Shown here: positions 9,558 through 18,087 of the stretch, piece after piece
Layout of the letters: every line of letters starts with the position of its first letter
Numbering within the stretch: the stretch's first letter is position 1
Assembly (NCBI GenBank): GCA_965224435.1
Contig: OZ245048.1
Location: forward strand, 2,914,001-2,978,000
Origin: JAJRQY01 sp965224435
GTDB lineage: Bacteria; Actinomycetota; Acidimicrobiia; Acidimicrobiales; SZUA-35
Length of the DNA: 64,000 nt
Direction: 5' to 3'
Program-made: the position numbers and the translations under genes
Notes under the pieces: generated by a model
Told to the model about the DNA's origin: nothing
Seen by the model: the letters and a program-made list of their open reading frames with translations, nothing else
The model's database searches: none

Positions 9558-10313
9558 TTAGAAACGGGTATAGCCGCCGTCCATCACGATCTCATCGCCA
9601 GTGTGATAGCTCTGGGTTGGGTCAGCCAGGAAGGCTCCAACCGTTCGGAAGTCCTCGGGCACTCCCCAGCGACGGATGGGGGTACGGGCCGTTGTGTTGG
9701 TCAAGAAACGTTCGTTCTGGCGTCCGGCTTCGGTCATCTCGGTTTCGGTCCAACCAGGAACGACGGAGTTTGCTCGGATTCCATAGCGGGCAAGTTCGAC
9801 CGCCAGTCCGCGAATCATGGCTAGCACACCCGCCTTGCTGGACGCGTAGGCCTGAGCTTGTGGGGCGCCATGAATGGCTGAGACAGACGAGACTGCGACC
9901 AGCGCTCCCCCATCTCCCTGTTTCACCAAGTGCCTGGACCCTTCACGAAGTGTGAGAAAGACGCCTTCCAGATTGACTGACATGACCCGACGCCAGTCAT
10001 CCAGGGTCTGCTCAATAAAGGCTCCGCCACCAGATATCCCTGCATTCGCGATCACCGAGTCGAGACGCCCCATTTCCTTGATCGCATCGGCCATGCCTGC
10101 GACAACGGACTCTTCATCACTCACATCGACCTGTTGGGTAAGAACACGAGCACCCAGTGGTTGCAGGACCGCAGCGGCTCGGTCCAGCTTGTCAGCATTG
10201 GTGCCCCAAATCACCAGATCAGCACCAGCCATGGCGCAACCTTCTGCCATCCCGAGACCGATGCCTCCATTGCCGCCAGTGATGAGAACTACTCGTCCAG
10301 ATAAGTCAGTCAT
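9558..10313 (-). CDS. SDR family oxidoreductase
   Basis: Classical short-chain dehydrogenase/reductase of 251 residues using NAD(P)H. The cofactor loop is TGGNGGIGLGMAEG, NAG appears in VIANAGISGGG, the catalytic Ser is in VSSVSAIHG and the catalytic Tyr/Lys in YASSKAG. The C-terminus TGDEIVMDGGYTRF is typical of this family. ATG 10313 was chosen because the glycine-rich loop follows directly; the frame upstream to 10358 adds only unrelated residues. Substrate unknown; the context (thioredoxin-like gene upstream, FAD oxidoreductase downstream) does not resolve it. Confidence 0.92.
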   Translation of the reverse strand: MTDLSGRVVLITGGNGGIGLGMAEGCAMAGADLVIWGTNADKLDRAAAVLQPLGARVLTQQVDVSDEESVVAGMADAIKEMGRLDSVIANAGISGGGAFIEQTLDDWRRVMSVNLEGVFLTLREGSRHLVKQGDGGALVAVSSVSAIHGAPQAQAYASSKAGVLAMIRGLAVELARYGIRANSVVPGWTETEMTEAGRQNERFLTNTTARTPIRRWGVPEDFRTVGAFLADPTQSYHTGDEIVMDGGYTRF

Positions 10314-10373
10314 ATGCTCAGTATGCAGTGGAGCGAGCCAGCAAATCCAGCCCGCCACCTAGTCGACCGTGAG

Positions 10374-11126
10374 CTAAGCGGCCCGAGCTAACTCCAGAAC
10401 CTCATCGACATCGAATGCCCCGAGCCAAGCTTGGATCGGCTCGCCCTGAGTGGTGACGAGGAGGGCGGCCGGTTGGCCACGGACTCCGTAGTAGCTCCAG
10501 GTCTCAAACGATTCATCCCAGATCATGGTCAGCGACTTCGTTCCAGTCGACTCCAAGAACTGCTCAGCCTGATCAAAACTGTCTTGTGCCCCCATACCAA
10601 TGATGCGGACTTCATCTCCGTGCTCTCGAGCGAACTGCTCGACGGTCGGACCCTCGGCCCGACACGATGGTCAATGAGGCGCCCAGAACCAAAGCAATAC
10701 CGGACGATCACCACCAGCAAGCTCGGTTGCGATGTTCAGCGTTGCCCCTGTCTGGATGTCGACGACGTCAACATCAGGAAAGAGATGATCGGAAATTGGG
10801 GCCACCGGACCGGCAGCAGCCTCATCGGTCGATTCTGAGCCAGCGTCTGCCGCAGTCGCAGTTCCATTGTCGGCCGAGTCAGAATCGCTTGTGGAATCCG
10901 ATGCACTGGTCACAACCGAGGGCTCACTCGAAGGAGAGCTAAGACCTGCACCCAACTCAGGGTTCGTCGCCCCGCTACCACAAGCCGTCGCCAGCATGCT
11001 CACGCCGACAACCATTGCAGACAGTTTTCTTATGCCAACCTTCGGTGCAACAAATTGATGCGAGCGGGTCTGCTCTTGAAATCGGGTACACACGGTTTCA
11101 GTCAACCGGCCCGGAGCGGTCATCAT
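10374..11126 (-). CDS. TlpA/DsbE-like lipoprotein thioredoxin, probable selenoprotein with in-frame TGA
   Basis: Extracytoplasmic thiol-disulfide oxidoreductase. Read with the TGA at 10673-10671 as Sec, the frame gives 250 residues: a signal peptide with lipobox LATAC, a Ser/Asp-rich linker, then a thioredoxin fold with LLWFWAPH-U-PSCRAEGP, a central helix, and the cis-Pro loop GVRGQPAALLV. Sec is residue 152 and the resolving Cys 155, exactly the WCxxC position (compare mycobacterial MPT53/DsbE FWxPxCPxC). The frame stays open on both sides of TGA and the homology is continuous. Possible SECIS hairpins lie at 10645-10663 and 10626-10642. Start uncertain: ATG 11126 or 11123, or a downstream GTG. 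The alternative is a nonsense mutation of a TGC codon; intact codons on both sides favour recoding. Confidence 0.72.
10626..10663 (-). promoter_or_regulatory. Candidate bacterial SECIS hairpins downstream of TGA
   Basis: In the minus-strand RNA, nucleotides 8-26 after the TGA form a 7-bp stem GUCGGGC/GUCCGAC with a five-base loop CGAGG (10645-10663). One pair is G-U, so the stem is complete only in the RNA of the gene's own strand. A second 6-bp stem UCGAGC/GCUCGA with loop AGUUC lies at 10626-10642, its loop starting 35 nt after the TGA. Both have a G in the first two loop positions, as common bacterial SECIS elements do. Which one, if any, is bound by SelB is not known. Confidence 0.5.
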
Positions 11127-11203
11127 TCCGTTTTGGCAGAATCAATGCTGAACAAGTGATGAACGCCGGAACACTGCCGATGAAGGAAGGGTTGACTCCT
11201 ATC

Positions 11204-12862
11204 ATGACCGATCCAAACTCTGCCGATTCTCAGCCTGCATCCGTGGATCGACAACGCGGTTCCATCTCACCTCTGCGCGGCATCATGACCGGCGTGCTTG
11301 CCGGAGCCACAGCCTTATCGGTTGGTGAGCTGGCTGGTGCCATTGCTGCGCCGCGCCCGGGCCCGGTGACTGCGGTATCCAACCGGGTGGTCGACAAGGC
11401 CCCCGTGTGGTTCGTCAATTTCGGCAAGGACCTTTTTGGATTGGCCGACAAGCCAGCTCTCTTGCTGGGTACGGTCATCCTGTCGCTGATCGCTGCCGCT
11501 GCTCTTGGCTTGGCCTCCCGGTCCAAACCTTCAACTGGTGTTGCTGGCATTGGCTTGTTTGGACTCATCGGATTGATTTCCATGGCAGTAGATGCCCAAT
11601 CCGGAGTCTTTGCCGCTGTACTTATCAGCGCACTGGCCGTTGCAACTGGTATTGGTGTTCTGCTCATCCTGCAAGGACTAGCAAGCTCTGGGTCCGGCCC
11701 TGGATCAGGTCTTAAACCGGTACTGGTCACCAGTCAACCGGCTTCAAGCATGCCTCTCGACATTCCCACTGACCCGGCCGTTGCCCGGCGTTCATTCCTC
11801 GGTTTCAGTGCCGTTGTCGGAGCTGGATCAGTTCTCGGTGGAGTAGCGGCCAACTCGCTACGAAGCCGGACCTCGGCCAACGAAGCACGAGATGCAGTCG
11901 AGATTATCAAGCCAGAAGTGGCTGAAGTCGTCGAAGAGCAAGTCATTGTTGCCGCCACCAGCGACGTTGCCGCAACCCCGGGGATCACGCCGATCGTTGT
12001 CGCTGGCGAAGACTATTACCGGATCGACACCGCCCTACTCGTTCCCCAGATCGACCCCGCAACCTGGAGTCTCACCATCAAGGGAATGGTCGACAACGAG
12101 CTCACATTCACATACGACGAGTTGCTGAAGCGGGCTACCACCGTCGAACCCGTCACCCTGTCTTGCGTGTCCAACGAGGTTGGCGGAGGCCTTGTCGGCA
12201 ACGCCATCTGGCAAGGAGTTCCGCTCGCGGACTTGTTGGATGAAGCAGGAGTGCAATCCGGGGCCACCCAGATCAGCAGCCGTTCTGTTGATGGCTGGGA
12301 CTGTGGATTCCCAACCGAAGCGGCCTATGACGGCAGGACAGCCCTGGTGGCAGTGGCCATGAACGGTGAGCCGCTTCCTATTGACCATGGCTTCCCGGTT
12401 CGCCTGGTGGTCAGTGGTCTCTACGGCTACATCTCCGCCACCAAGTGGCTCTCCGAAATTGAGTTGACCACGACCGAAGACTTCGATGGCTACTGGATTC
12501 CCCGAGGGTGGGCAAAGTGGGGCCCAGTCAAAACCCAATCACGAATCGACACCCCACGCGACTTCACCCAGATCGAAGGAACAGACCCCGTACCGATTGC
12601 GGGAGTCGCCTGGGCCCCCAACATTGGCATCACCAAGGTGGAAGTACAGGTTGATGACGAACCCTGGGTCGAAGCCACCCTGGGAGAGTCACTTGGTATC
12701 AACGCCTGGCGTCAATGGCTGGTGTCATGGACACCAACTATTGGGGAGCATGAAGTCCGAGTCCGAGCAACTGATGGCAGCGGCACAACCCAAACTGAGC
12801 AACGCACCGCCGTTGCTCCTGACGGGGCCAGCGGCTGGCACACCATCCGGCTCCGGGTCTGA
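11204..12862 (+). CDS. Membrane-anchored sulfite-oxidase-family molybdoenzyme
   Basis: Molybdopterin-dependent oxidoreductase of the sulfite oxidase fold, 552 residues. The N-terminal part has four hydrophobic helices (ALSVGELAGAIAA, LLLGTVILSLIAAAALGLAS, GIGLFGLIGLISMAV, VLISALAVATGIGVLLIL), then an RRSFLGF segment resembling an internal twin-arginine signal before another hydrophobic stretch, then the Mo domain. The Mo-ligating Cys is in TLSCVSNEVGGG; the dimerisation/Ig-like domain closes the protein (IAGVAWAPNIGITKVEVQVD). This architecture is common in actinobacteria; the substrate is not established. Starts at ATG 11159, 11180 and 11204 are all in frame and none has an ideal ribosome site. 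It depends on the moa/moe pathway encoded at 22-25 kb. Confidence 0.87.
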   Translation: MTDPNSADSQPASVDRQRGSISPLRGIMTGVLAGATALSVGELAGAIAAPRPGPVTAVSNRVVDKAPVWFVNFGKDLFGLADKPALLLGTVILSLIAAAALGLASRSKPSTGVAGIGLFGLIGLISMAVDAQSGVFAAVLISALAVATGIGVLLILQGLASSGSGPGSGLKPVLVTSQPASSMPLDIPTDPAVARRSFLGFSAVVGAGSVLGGVAANSLRSRTSANEARDAVEIIKPEVAEVVEEQVIVAATSDVAATPGITPIVVAGEDYYRIDTALLVPQIDPATWSLTIKGMVDNELTFTYDELLKRATTVEPVTLSCVSNEVGGGLVGNAIWQGVPLADLLDEAGVQSGATQISSRSVDGWDCGFPTEAAYDGRTALVAVAMNGEPLPIDHGFPVRLVVSGLYGYISATKWLSEIELTTTEDFDGYWIPRGWAKWGPVKTQSRIDTPRDFTQIEGTDPVPIAGVAWAPNIGITKVEVQVDDEPWVEATLGESLGINAWRQWLVSWTPTIGEHEVRVRATDGSGTTQTEQRTAVAPDGASGWHTIRLRV

Positions 12863-12993
12863 ATAGCCGCAAGGCCGATTCGACCAGGGCGGTTCTCCGG
12901 CTGACCTCCAATACACCTCGTTCTTGACAAGGAGAGCGTCGCCGCTCCGAGGATGAGATCACCACGACTTCTCGTTGATTTCACCCGTACGCC

Positions 12994-15255
12994 TCAGACA
13001 AGCGCTTGTTCATCGTTGGACACAGCCTGGTCTTGGTCGATGACTGTGGGTCCGAGGTCAGGATCTGCGATGCCGGTTTCGCCATCGATGTCAATGTTTG
13101 GCAGGATCCGATCGAGCCAATCAGGGAGCCACCAGTTTGCGTCGCCCATGAGTTTCATGGTCGCTGGCACCAAGATCATGCGGACAATGCTGGCGTCGAC
13201 AAAGATCGCAGTCGCAAGCCCGACACCGAACATTTTGATGGTCGGATCATTGCCGAAAACGAACCCGCCGAACACAGAAATCATGATCAAGGCAGCCGAG
13301 GTAATGACGCGAGCTGTGCCGGCGATGCCGTGGATGACCGATGTGTCGTTGTCGCCAGTTGCGAGGTATTCCTCACGCACACGTGACAGCAGGAATACCT
13401 CATAGTCCATCGACAATCCAAACAACACCGCAAACATGAACATCGGGATGAACGGGTTGATTGGCACTGTTGATTCGAGCCCGACGAGACCAGAACCCCA
13501 GCCCCACTGGAAGACCATGACCAGTACTCCATAAGCAGCGCCAATGCTCAACAAGTTCAGGAGCACCGCCTTGAGTGGCACAAGCACAGATCGAAATACC
13601 ATCATCAGCAACAGGAATGATAATCCCAGCACCGCCGAAATGAACAAGGGTAAGCGACTGTTCACTCGGTCACCGATGTCCGCAAATGTTGCCGTCAGGC
13701 CGCCAATATGAGCCCGTGCTGGGCTGCCATCGAGAACCGAAGGCAAGACATCGGAGCGCAGTCGCTGGATCGTGTCGAGCGTGGCGCGGTCTTGGGGCGA
13801 GGTGGTCGGGAACGCCAACAGAATTGCTACGCCTGCATCCGCATTGACAACTGCCGGAGCAACAGAGGCTATGCCAGCGTCGGCTGTCACAGCAGCAACA
13901 AGAAGCTCCACCACATTCGAGTCCTCGGCAATGTCGATGGCGATGATTAGCGGCCCGTTGATCCCCGGTCCGAAGCCTTCGGCAACAAGGTCATAGGCGC
14001 GCCGTTCAGTGCGGGTCTCCGGGAATGAGCCACCGTCAGCGGTTCCAAGTTGCAGCGCCAAGACTGGGGACGTGAGTACCAACAACCCCATCGTGACGCC
14101 AATGGCGTACTTCCAGGCGTTCTTCGAAACGTGCTGACCCCAGCGGAGCCACCCTGCTCCAACTTGGTTCAAGGCTTGACTCGAGGCTCGATTTGGGCGG
14201 TGTATTCCGAGCCGATTTACCCAGAGGCCAGCGACACCAAGGAACGCTGGTAGCAGCGTCACCGAGGCCAGAACCATGATCAGAACCACAACTGAAGTGG
14301 CGACACCGGCTGCGGTCATGAACGGCACGCCCGCCAAAGCCAGACCAAGGATGGCGATTACCACCGTTCCCCCGGCGAAGATCACGGCTTGACCCGCGGT
14401 GGCAACCGCCCGGCCGACTGACTCTTCGACGCCCATTCCGGTGGCGAGGTTCTCCCGGTGGCGGGTGAGCAAGAACAGGGCGTAGTCAATGCCAACACCC
14501 AGCCCGATCATGCTGGCCATCTGTGGTGCCCAACTGGGAATATCGATGAGATAGGTTATGAGCGACATCGAGCTGACGCCGATAACCAAGCCGAACAGGG
14601 CCATTCCGATCGGAAGGCCCATAGCAATCAGGGTCCCGAAAGCAACCAGCAAGATGATGGCGGCCAGAACCACTCCCGCCATCTCACCCACACCAGACTC
14701 GGGTTCTTCGAACTCGAAGAACAGCTCACCGGTCATCTCAATCTGGAGCAGCGAATCAACTCTAGCAAGCTCGACGAGATCCTTGAGGTTGTCCAAATCG
14801 CTCGCACCAACCTGCTCGGCGAGTGGGTACTGGAGGCGAATGATGGCAACCTTCCCATCGGGCGAGATCATCCCGGATGCGATCGCCCTATCTGGATCCG
14901 AGACGAGCAGCCCTGCTGGATCACCGGCGTTGACGAGGCTGGGAAGAGTCGCAAGCTTGGCTTGCAACTCGGCCAACGACTGCCGCGACTCGGCCGAATT
15001 GAGGAATGTGCTGGAGTTGTCCAGCGGTGTCACTACCACCTCGGCGGTGATGCCAGCCTGCTCGGAGTTGGCGGCAGAGAGCAGGTCGATGGCCTCCTGG
15101 GAATCGAGTCCCGGCACGTCAAACGAATCGGTGAGTTCGCGTCCGAACATGGTCGATGCACCGATCACGATGACCGCAATGCTCACCCAGGACCCAATGA
15201 TGATCCAGGGGCGGCGGGCGGCAAAGCGGCCAAGCTTGTAGAGAGCGTGCGACAT
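12994..15255 (-). CDS. MMPL-family RND transporter
   Basis: Proton-driven exporter-type membrane protein of 753 residues with two halves, each a large extracytoplasmic domain followed by helices. The first helix is WIIIGSWVSIAVIVIGAS; membrane motifs include GLGVGIDYALFLLTRHRE and, in the second half, FGLSMDYEVFLLSRVREEY, the paired motif-D segments carrying the proton-relay Asp and typical of MMPL proteins. ATG 15255 follows AAGGAGA at good spacing. In actinobacteria such proteins export lipids or drugs; the cargo is unknown. A 16-bp palindrome lies 99 bp upstream, and the same palindrome lies in front of the LAL regulator, which strongly suggests shared control. Confidence 0.93.
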   Translation of the reverse strand: MSHALYKLGRFAARRPWIIIGSWVSIAVIVIGASTMFGRELTDSFDVPGLDSQEAIDLLSAANSEQAGITAEVVVTPLDNSSTFLNSAESRQSLAELQAKLATLPSLVNAGDPAGLLVSDPDRAIASGMISPDGKVAIIRLQYPLAEQVGASDLDNLKDLVELARVDSLLQIEMTGELFFEFEEPESGVGEMAGVVLAAIILLVAFGTLIAMGLPIGMALFGLVIGVSSMSLITYLIDIPSWAPQMASMIGLGVGIDYALFLLTRHRENLATGMGVEESVGRAVATAGQAVIFAGGTVVIAILGLALAGVPFMTAAGVATSVVVLIMVLASVTLLPAFLGVAGLWVNRLGIHRPNRASSQALNQVGAGWLRWGQHVSKNAWKYAIGVTMGLLVLTSPVLALQLGTADGGSFPETRTERRAYDLVAEGFGPGINGPLIIAIDIAEDSNVVELLVAAVTADAGIASVAPAVVNADAGVAILLAFPTTSPQDRATLDTIQRLRSDVLPSVLDGSPARAHIGGLTATFADIGDRVNSRLPLFISAVLGLSFLLLMMVFRSVLVPLKAVLLNLLSIGAAYGVLVMVFQWGWGSGLVGLESTVPINPFIPMFMFAVLFGLSMDYEVFLLSRVREEYLATGDNDTSVIHGIAGTARVITSAALIMISVFGGFVFGNDPTIKMFGVGLATAIFVDASIVRMILVPATMKLMGDANWWLPDWLDRILPNIDIDGETGIADPDLGPTVIDQDQAVSNDEQALV

Positions 15256-15353
15256 GAGGTGTCTCCTTCGACGAATCCAGTCCCTATGCGGGAGCACCGG
15301 GACTGTTTCATCGTCGAGCACACCGGTATGGGACCGCCTCCGCCGATTGCACA

Positions 15354-15369
15354 TCTCACCCGGGTGAGA
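15354..15369. promoter_or_regulatory. 16-bp palindrome upstream of the MMPL gene
   Basis: Perfect palindrome TCTCACCCGGGTGAGA between the end of the LAL regulator and the start of the MMPL transporter. The same 16 bp occur at 17626-17641 in front of the regulator; with flanks the two copies share 19 bp in inverted orientation. Probably an operator. Confidence 0.7.
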
Positions 15370-15372
15370 CCG

Positions 15373-17586
15373 CTAGAGAATCCCCAGATCGCGAGCGACC
15401 TGAACCGCAGCCTTGCGATTGTCAACCGCTAGCTTTCGATAAATCGCTCCACAGTGAGTCTTGACCGTGTTGGGCGAGACAAACAGTTCGCTAGCGATTT
15501 CCCGCTGCGACAGTGCCGTTGGCAGATAGCGAAGCACGGCGGTTTCCCGCTCGGTCAACTGTTCCACCATCGTTGGCACCTCTACTGCAAGCGCGGCGAT
15601 TGCGTGACGAGACTCGATGCGTTCCAGGTGCCGAGCCACAATCCCTGGATCTGGGAACCGGTCAATGGCCTCGCGAGCCTCCGCCAATAGCTCTGGCCCG
15701 CGATTGTCGCCCAACTCGGTCAGGACATCACCGCCGATCGTTAGGACATATGCGAACGCCAGATCGCTGGTCGTTCGACGGACAACCTCGATCGCTCGCA
15801 TCGCATTCTCCAGCGCATCAGCATCATCCGAAGCAGTGTCGTTCAAAGCGGTACGGGCTCGAATGGCGTAGGCCGGGCCGAGTCGGTAGTAGCCAGCAAT
15901 TCCCAGCTTGTCCGCTGTGTCGATCGCCAGTGATGCCGCTACTCCGGCAGCAACGGTGTTCCCGGCATCGAGCTCCACGATCGCCTGATAGATCAGGCCG
16001 AGCACATGAACCGAGCTGAACTGGGTGTGCCGAGCCTTCTTCACCGCAAGTTCCAACGCTTGTCGAGCATCGTCACCCATACCTGCCCACATGAAGACTC
16101 CGCCCGTCACCACGGTCTGAGCCGATTCGAGGGATTGGAACGTCTCGGAGGCCGCTAGTTCCCGGGCGATCACCAGCGCTGAGTTGACGTCACCTCGACC
16201 CAAGAAGATGTTCATTCGCAGTGGAGCAGTGATCTGTTGATCAAAACTATTGGAAGCAACATCATGGGTAACGGCGACCCAGTCTCCAGCAGCAGAGTAG
16301 TTGCCAGCGATGAACTCACACCAGCCCCACAACAATGCACACGCAGCGTCGGTGCTGGCTACGTCGCCGAGAGCCTCAAGAGCTCGACGCAGCGTCTCGA
16401 TCTGACTATCGGCGATGAGTTTCGAACCGTAGGGCAGCATCGCTCGGGCAGCATCGTGGCGATCTCCCGCTTCGAGCCAGTGAGCAAATGCCCGGTGGTA
16501 ATCACCCTCCTCCTCAAACCAGGCTGCAGCGCGACGGTGAAGCCCTGGAAGATCCTCAGGCATGGCGTTCGTTGCTTCAAGGCGGAGCAGGTCTCGCAAC
16601 AGATGGTGGTACCGATACCAATCGCCGGTTCGATCCAGACCTATCACCAGTTGGTTGGAAGCGGCAGTCTCGATCAGCCATTGCCTTCCGCCAGTTGATT
16701 GGGTAACCGCATCAATCAGTGGACCGCTCAGTCTTTCCAGAATCGACGTCGCAAGCAGCCGCTGGCGATGATTTTCTTGCACACCACCCAAGAACTCATC
16801 ACTCAGATAGTCGACGACCATCTGATCATCACCGTGGAATTCCTCGACAAACTTTGCAGTGTCGATCGATTGACCCAGTGAGAGCCCCGCCAACACCAGC
16901 CCGGCCGCCCACCCCTCGGTGCGGTCGGAAAGCAATTGGACTTGGCTTGTGCTGAGTGGCCGGTCAATAGAGCCGAGAAGACCTGCGGCCTCGGCGGGCT
17001 CAAATCGGAGAAGCTCTCCGCGGATCTCACTCAGATGTTTTCTCACCCGCAACCGGCCAAGTCGAAAGGGTGGGTCAAATCTTGCCAGAATGGCAATCGT
17101 GACCCCGACTGGGCACAATTCGATGAGGCGCTCCATGCCTCGATGCACCACATCGTTGCTAATCAAGTGATAGTCGTCGATCACAACGAAAAGAGGGTCA
17201 TCGAGGGCCGTCAAGGCATTGACCAACGCAGGTACGACCAGGTCGTGATCTCCCTTCGACGCCACCACGATCGGCATGACAGCAGTACGCACACTCGTGT
17301 CTGCCTGACCGATCGCTTCAATGAGATACGTCCAGAATCGAGTCGGGTCATCGTCGCCATGTTCCACCTGCAGCCAGGCAGCAGCACCCGATCGGCCACC
17401 GAGCCACGACGCAACCAAGGTTGACTTCCCCGAACCGGCGGGTGCACTGACTAGTAGCAAGCGAGTATGGGCGTCGACTCCTTCATCCAACACCGCGTCG
17501 AGACGGGAGCGCTGAACAAGATTCTTAGGCAGCATGGGCGTACGCAGCTTGGTGGCAGCCAGCCCAACCTCGAACTCTGCGTTCAT
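15373..17586 (-). CDS. LuxR-type regulator of the LAL (MalT-like) family
   Basis: Large ATP-binding LuxR regulator of 737 residues. An N-terminal P-loop NTPase domain has Walker A APAGSGKSTLVASW and Walker B-like PLFVVIDDYHLI; a winged-helix segment and an extended TPR-like helical region follow (about 350-660). The C-terminus is a LuxR helix-turn-helix: LTERETAVLRYL, SQREIASELFVSPNTVKTH, YRKLAVDNRKAAV. ATG 17586 follows GGGAGGGA; an upstream ATG at 17604 is possible. MalT relatives activate transport operons in response to a small ligand, so the MMPL gene directly downstream is the likely target. A 16-bp palindrome in its own promoter region suggests autoregulation. Confidence 0.93.
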   Translation of the reverse strand: MNAEFEVGLAATKLRTPMLPKNLVQRSRLDAVLDEGVDAHTRLLLVSAPAGSGKSTLVASWLGGRSGAAAWLQVEHGDDDPTRFWTYLIEAIGQADTSVRTAVMPIVVASKGDHDLVVPALVNALTALDDPLFVVIDDYHLISNDVVHRGMERLIELCPVGVTIAILARFDPPFRLGRLRVRKHLSEIRGELLRFEPAEAAGLLGSIDRPLSTSQVQLLSDRTEGWAAGLVLAGLSLGQSIDTAKFVEEFHGDDQMVVDYLSDEFLGGVQENHRQRLLATSILERLSGPLIDAVTQSTGGRQWLIETAASNQLVIGLDRTGDWYRYHHLLRDLLRLEATNAMPEDLPGLHRRAAAWFEEEGDYHRAFAHWLEAGDRHDAARAMLPYGSKLIADSQIETLRRALEALGDVASTDAACALLWGWCEFIAGNYSAAGDWVAVTHDVASNSFDQQITAPLRMNIFLGRGDVNSALVIARELAASETFQSLESAQTVVTGGVFMWAGMGDDARQALELAVKKARHTQFSSVHVLGLIYQAIVELDAGNTVAAGVAASLAIDTADKLGIAGYYRLGPAYAIRARTALNDTASDDADALENAMRAIEVVRRTTSDLAFAYVLTIGGDVLTELGDNRGPELLAEAREAIDRFPDPGIVARHLERIESRHAIAALAVEVPTMVEQLTERETAVLRYLPTALSQREIASELFVSPNTVKTHCGAIYRKLAVDNRKAAVQVARDLGIL

Positions 17587-17625
17587 CGCGTCCCTCCCGT
17601 GCATCTGGCCCAGACCGCATACTGG

Positions 17626-17641
17626 TCTCACCCGGGTGAGA
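17626..17641. promoter_or_regulatory. 16-bp palindrome in the LAL regulator promoter
   Basis: Second perfect copy of TCTCACCCGGGTGAGA. It lies 39 bp upstream of the regulator's start and 49 bp upstream of the divergent small gene at 17691, so it could control both directions. Confidence 0.7.
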
Positions 17642-17690
17642 TCGGTGTCGTGACGAGGCGCAACCGGCGTCCAACCCTCACAGTAGCGGC

Positions 17691-17909
17691 ATGCCCGAAC
17701 CAATCGCCTATGAGATCGAACTGGCCAGCAATGTCGGAATGAAGCTGCTCCGCCCGCTTGTCGACGACTTCCGCATCACCAGATCCCCAAAGGGCACAAC
17801 CCGTCTAATCGGCAACATCACCGATGCCGCCCACCTGCACGGAATCGTCACTCACCTCACATCGATGAACATCGAAATCATCTCAATCGTCCGATTCCAA
17901 TCAAGTTGA
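17691..17909 (+). CDS. Small LHG-motif protein beside the LAL regulator
   Basis: Protein of 72 residues with a basic central part (LVDDFRITRSPKGTTRLIGNI) and the C-terminal pattern DAAHLHGIVTHLTSMNIEIISIVR. Small actinobacterial proteins of unknown function with a similar 'LHG-L-L-ELL-V' ending are familiar to me near LuxR regulators, which supports it being a real gene. It is divergent from the LAL regulator and shares the palindrome at 17626-17641. No clear ribosome site precedes ATG 17691. No function is assigned; coupling to the regulator is inferred from position only. Confidence 0.62.
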   Translation: MPEPIAYEIELASNVGMKLLRPLVDDFRITRSPKGTTRLIGNITDAAHLHGIVTHLTSMNIEIISIVRFQSS

Positions 17910-18087
17910 CTGCCTCGAGTCACCACGACGCAAAGACCAACCAACACTCTCCCACCGCCACCGACCCCAAGAACGAGCCAGCTATGACAGCTACCAGCCT
18001 CGCCCAAACCCCGCACACCCCAGCCCCACGGCCAAAAGGGTCCGACCCGGTAACCCATTCATGTCAGGTCATCGTCACCCAGGCGGT

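Noticed and set aside
10374..10595. Separate 73-residue gene starting at the ATG at 10595
   Set aside because: It is only the C-terminal half of the thioredoxin fold; the 75 bp between it and the TGA continue the same protein in frame (SCRAEGPTVEQFAREHGD).
14458..15432. Long + strand reading frames over the MMPL gene
   Set aside because: Antisense shadows of a clear transporter; no recognisable domain or ribosome site.
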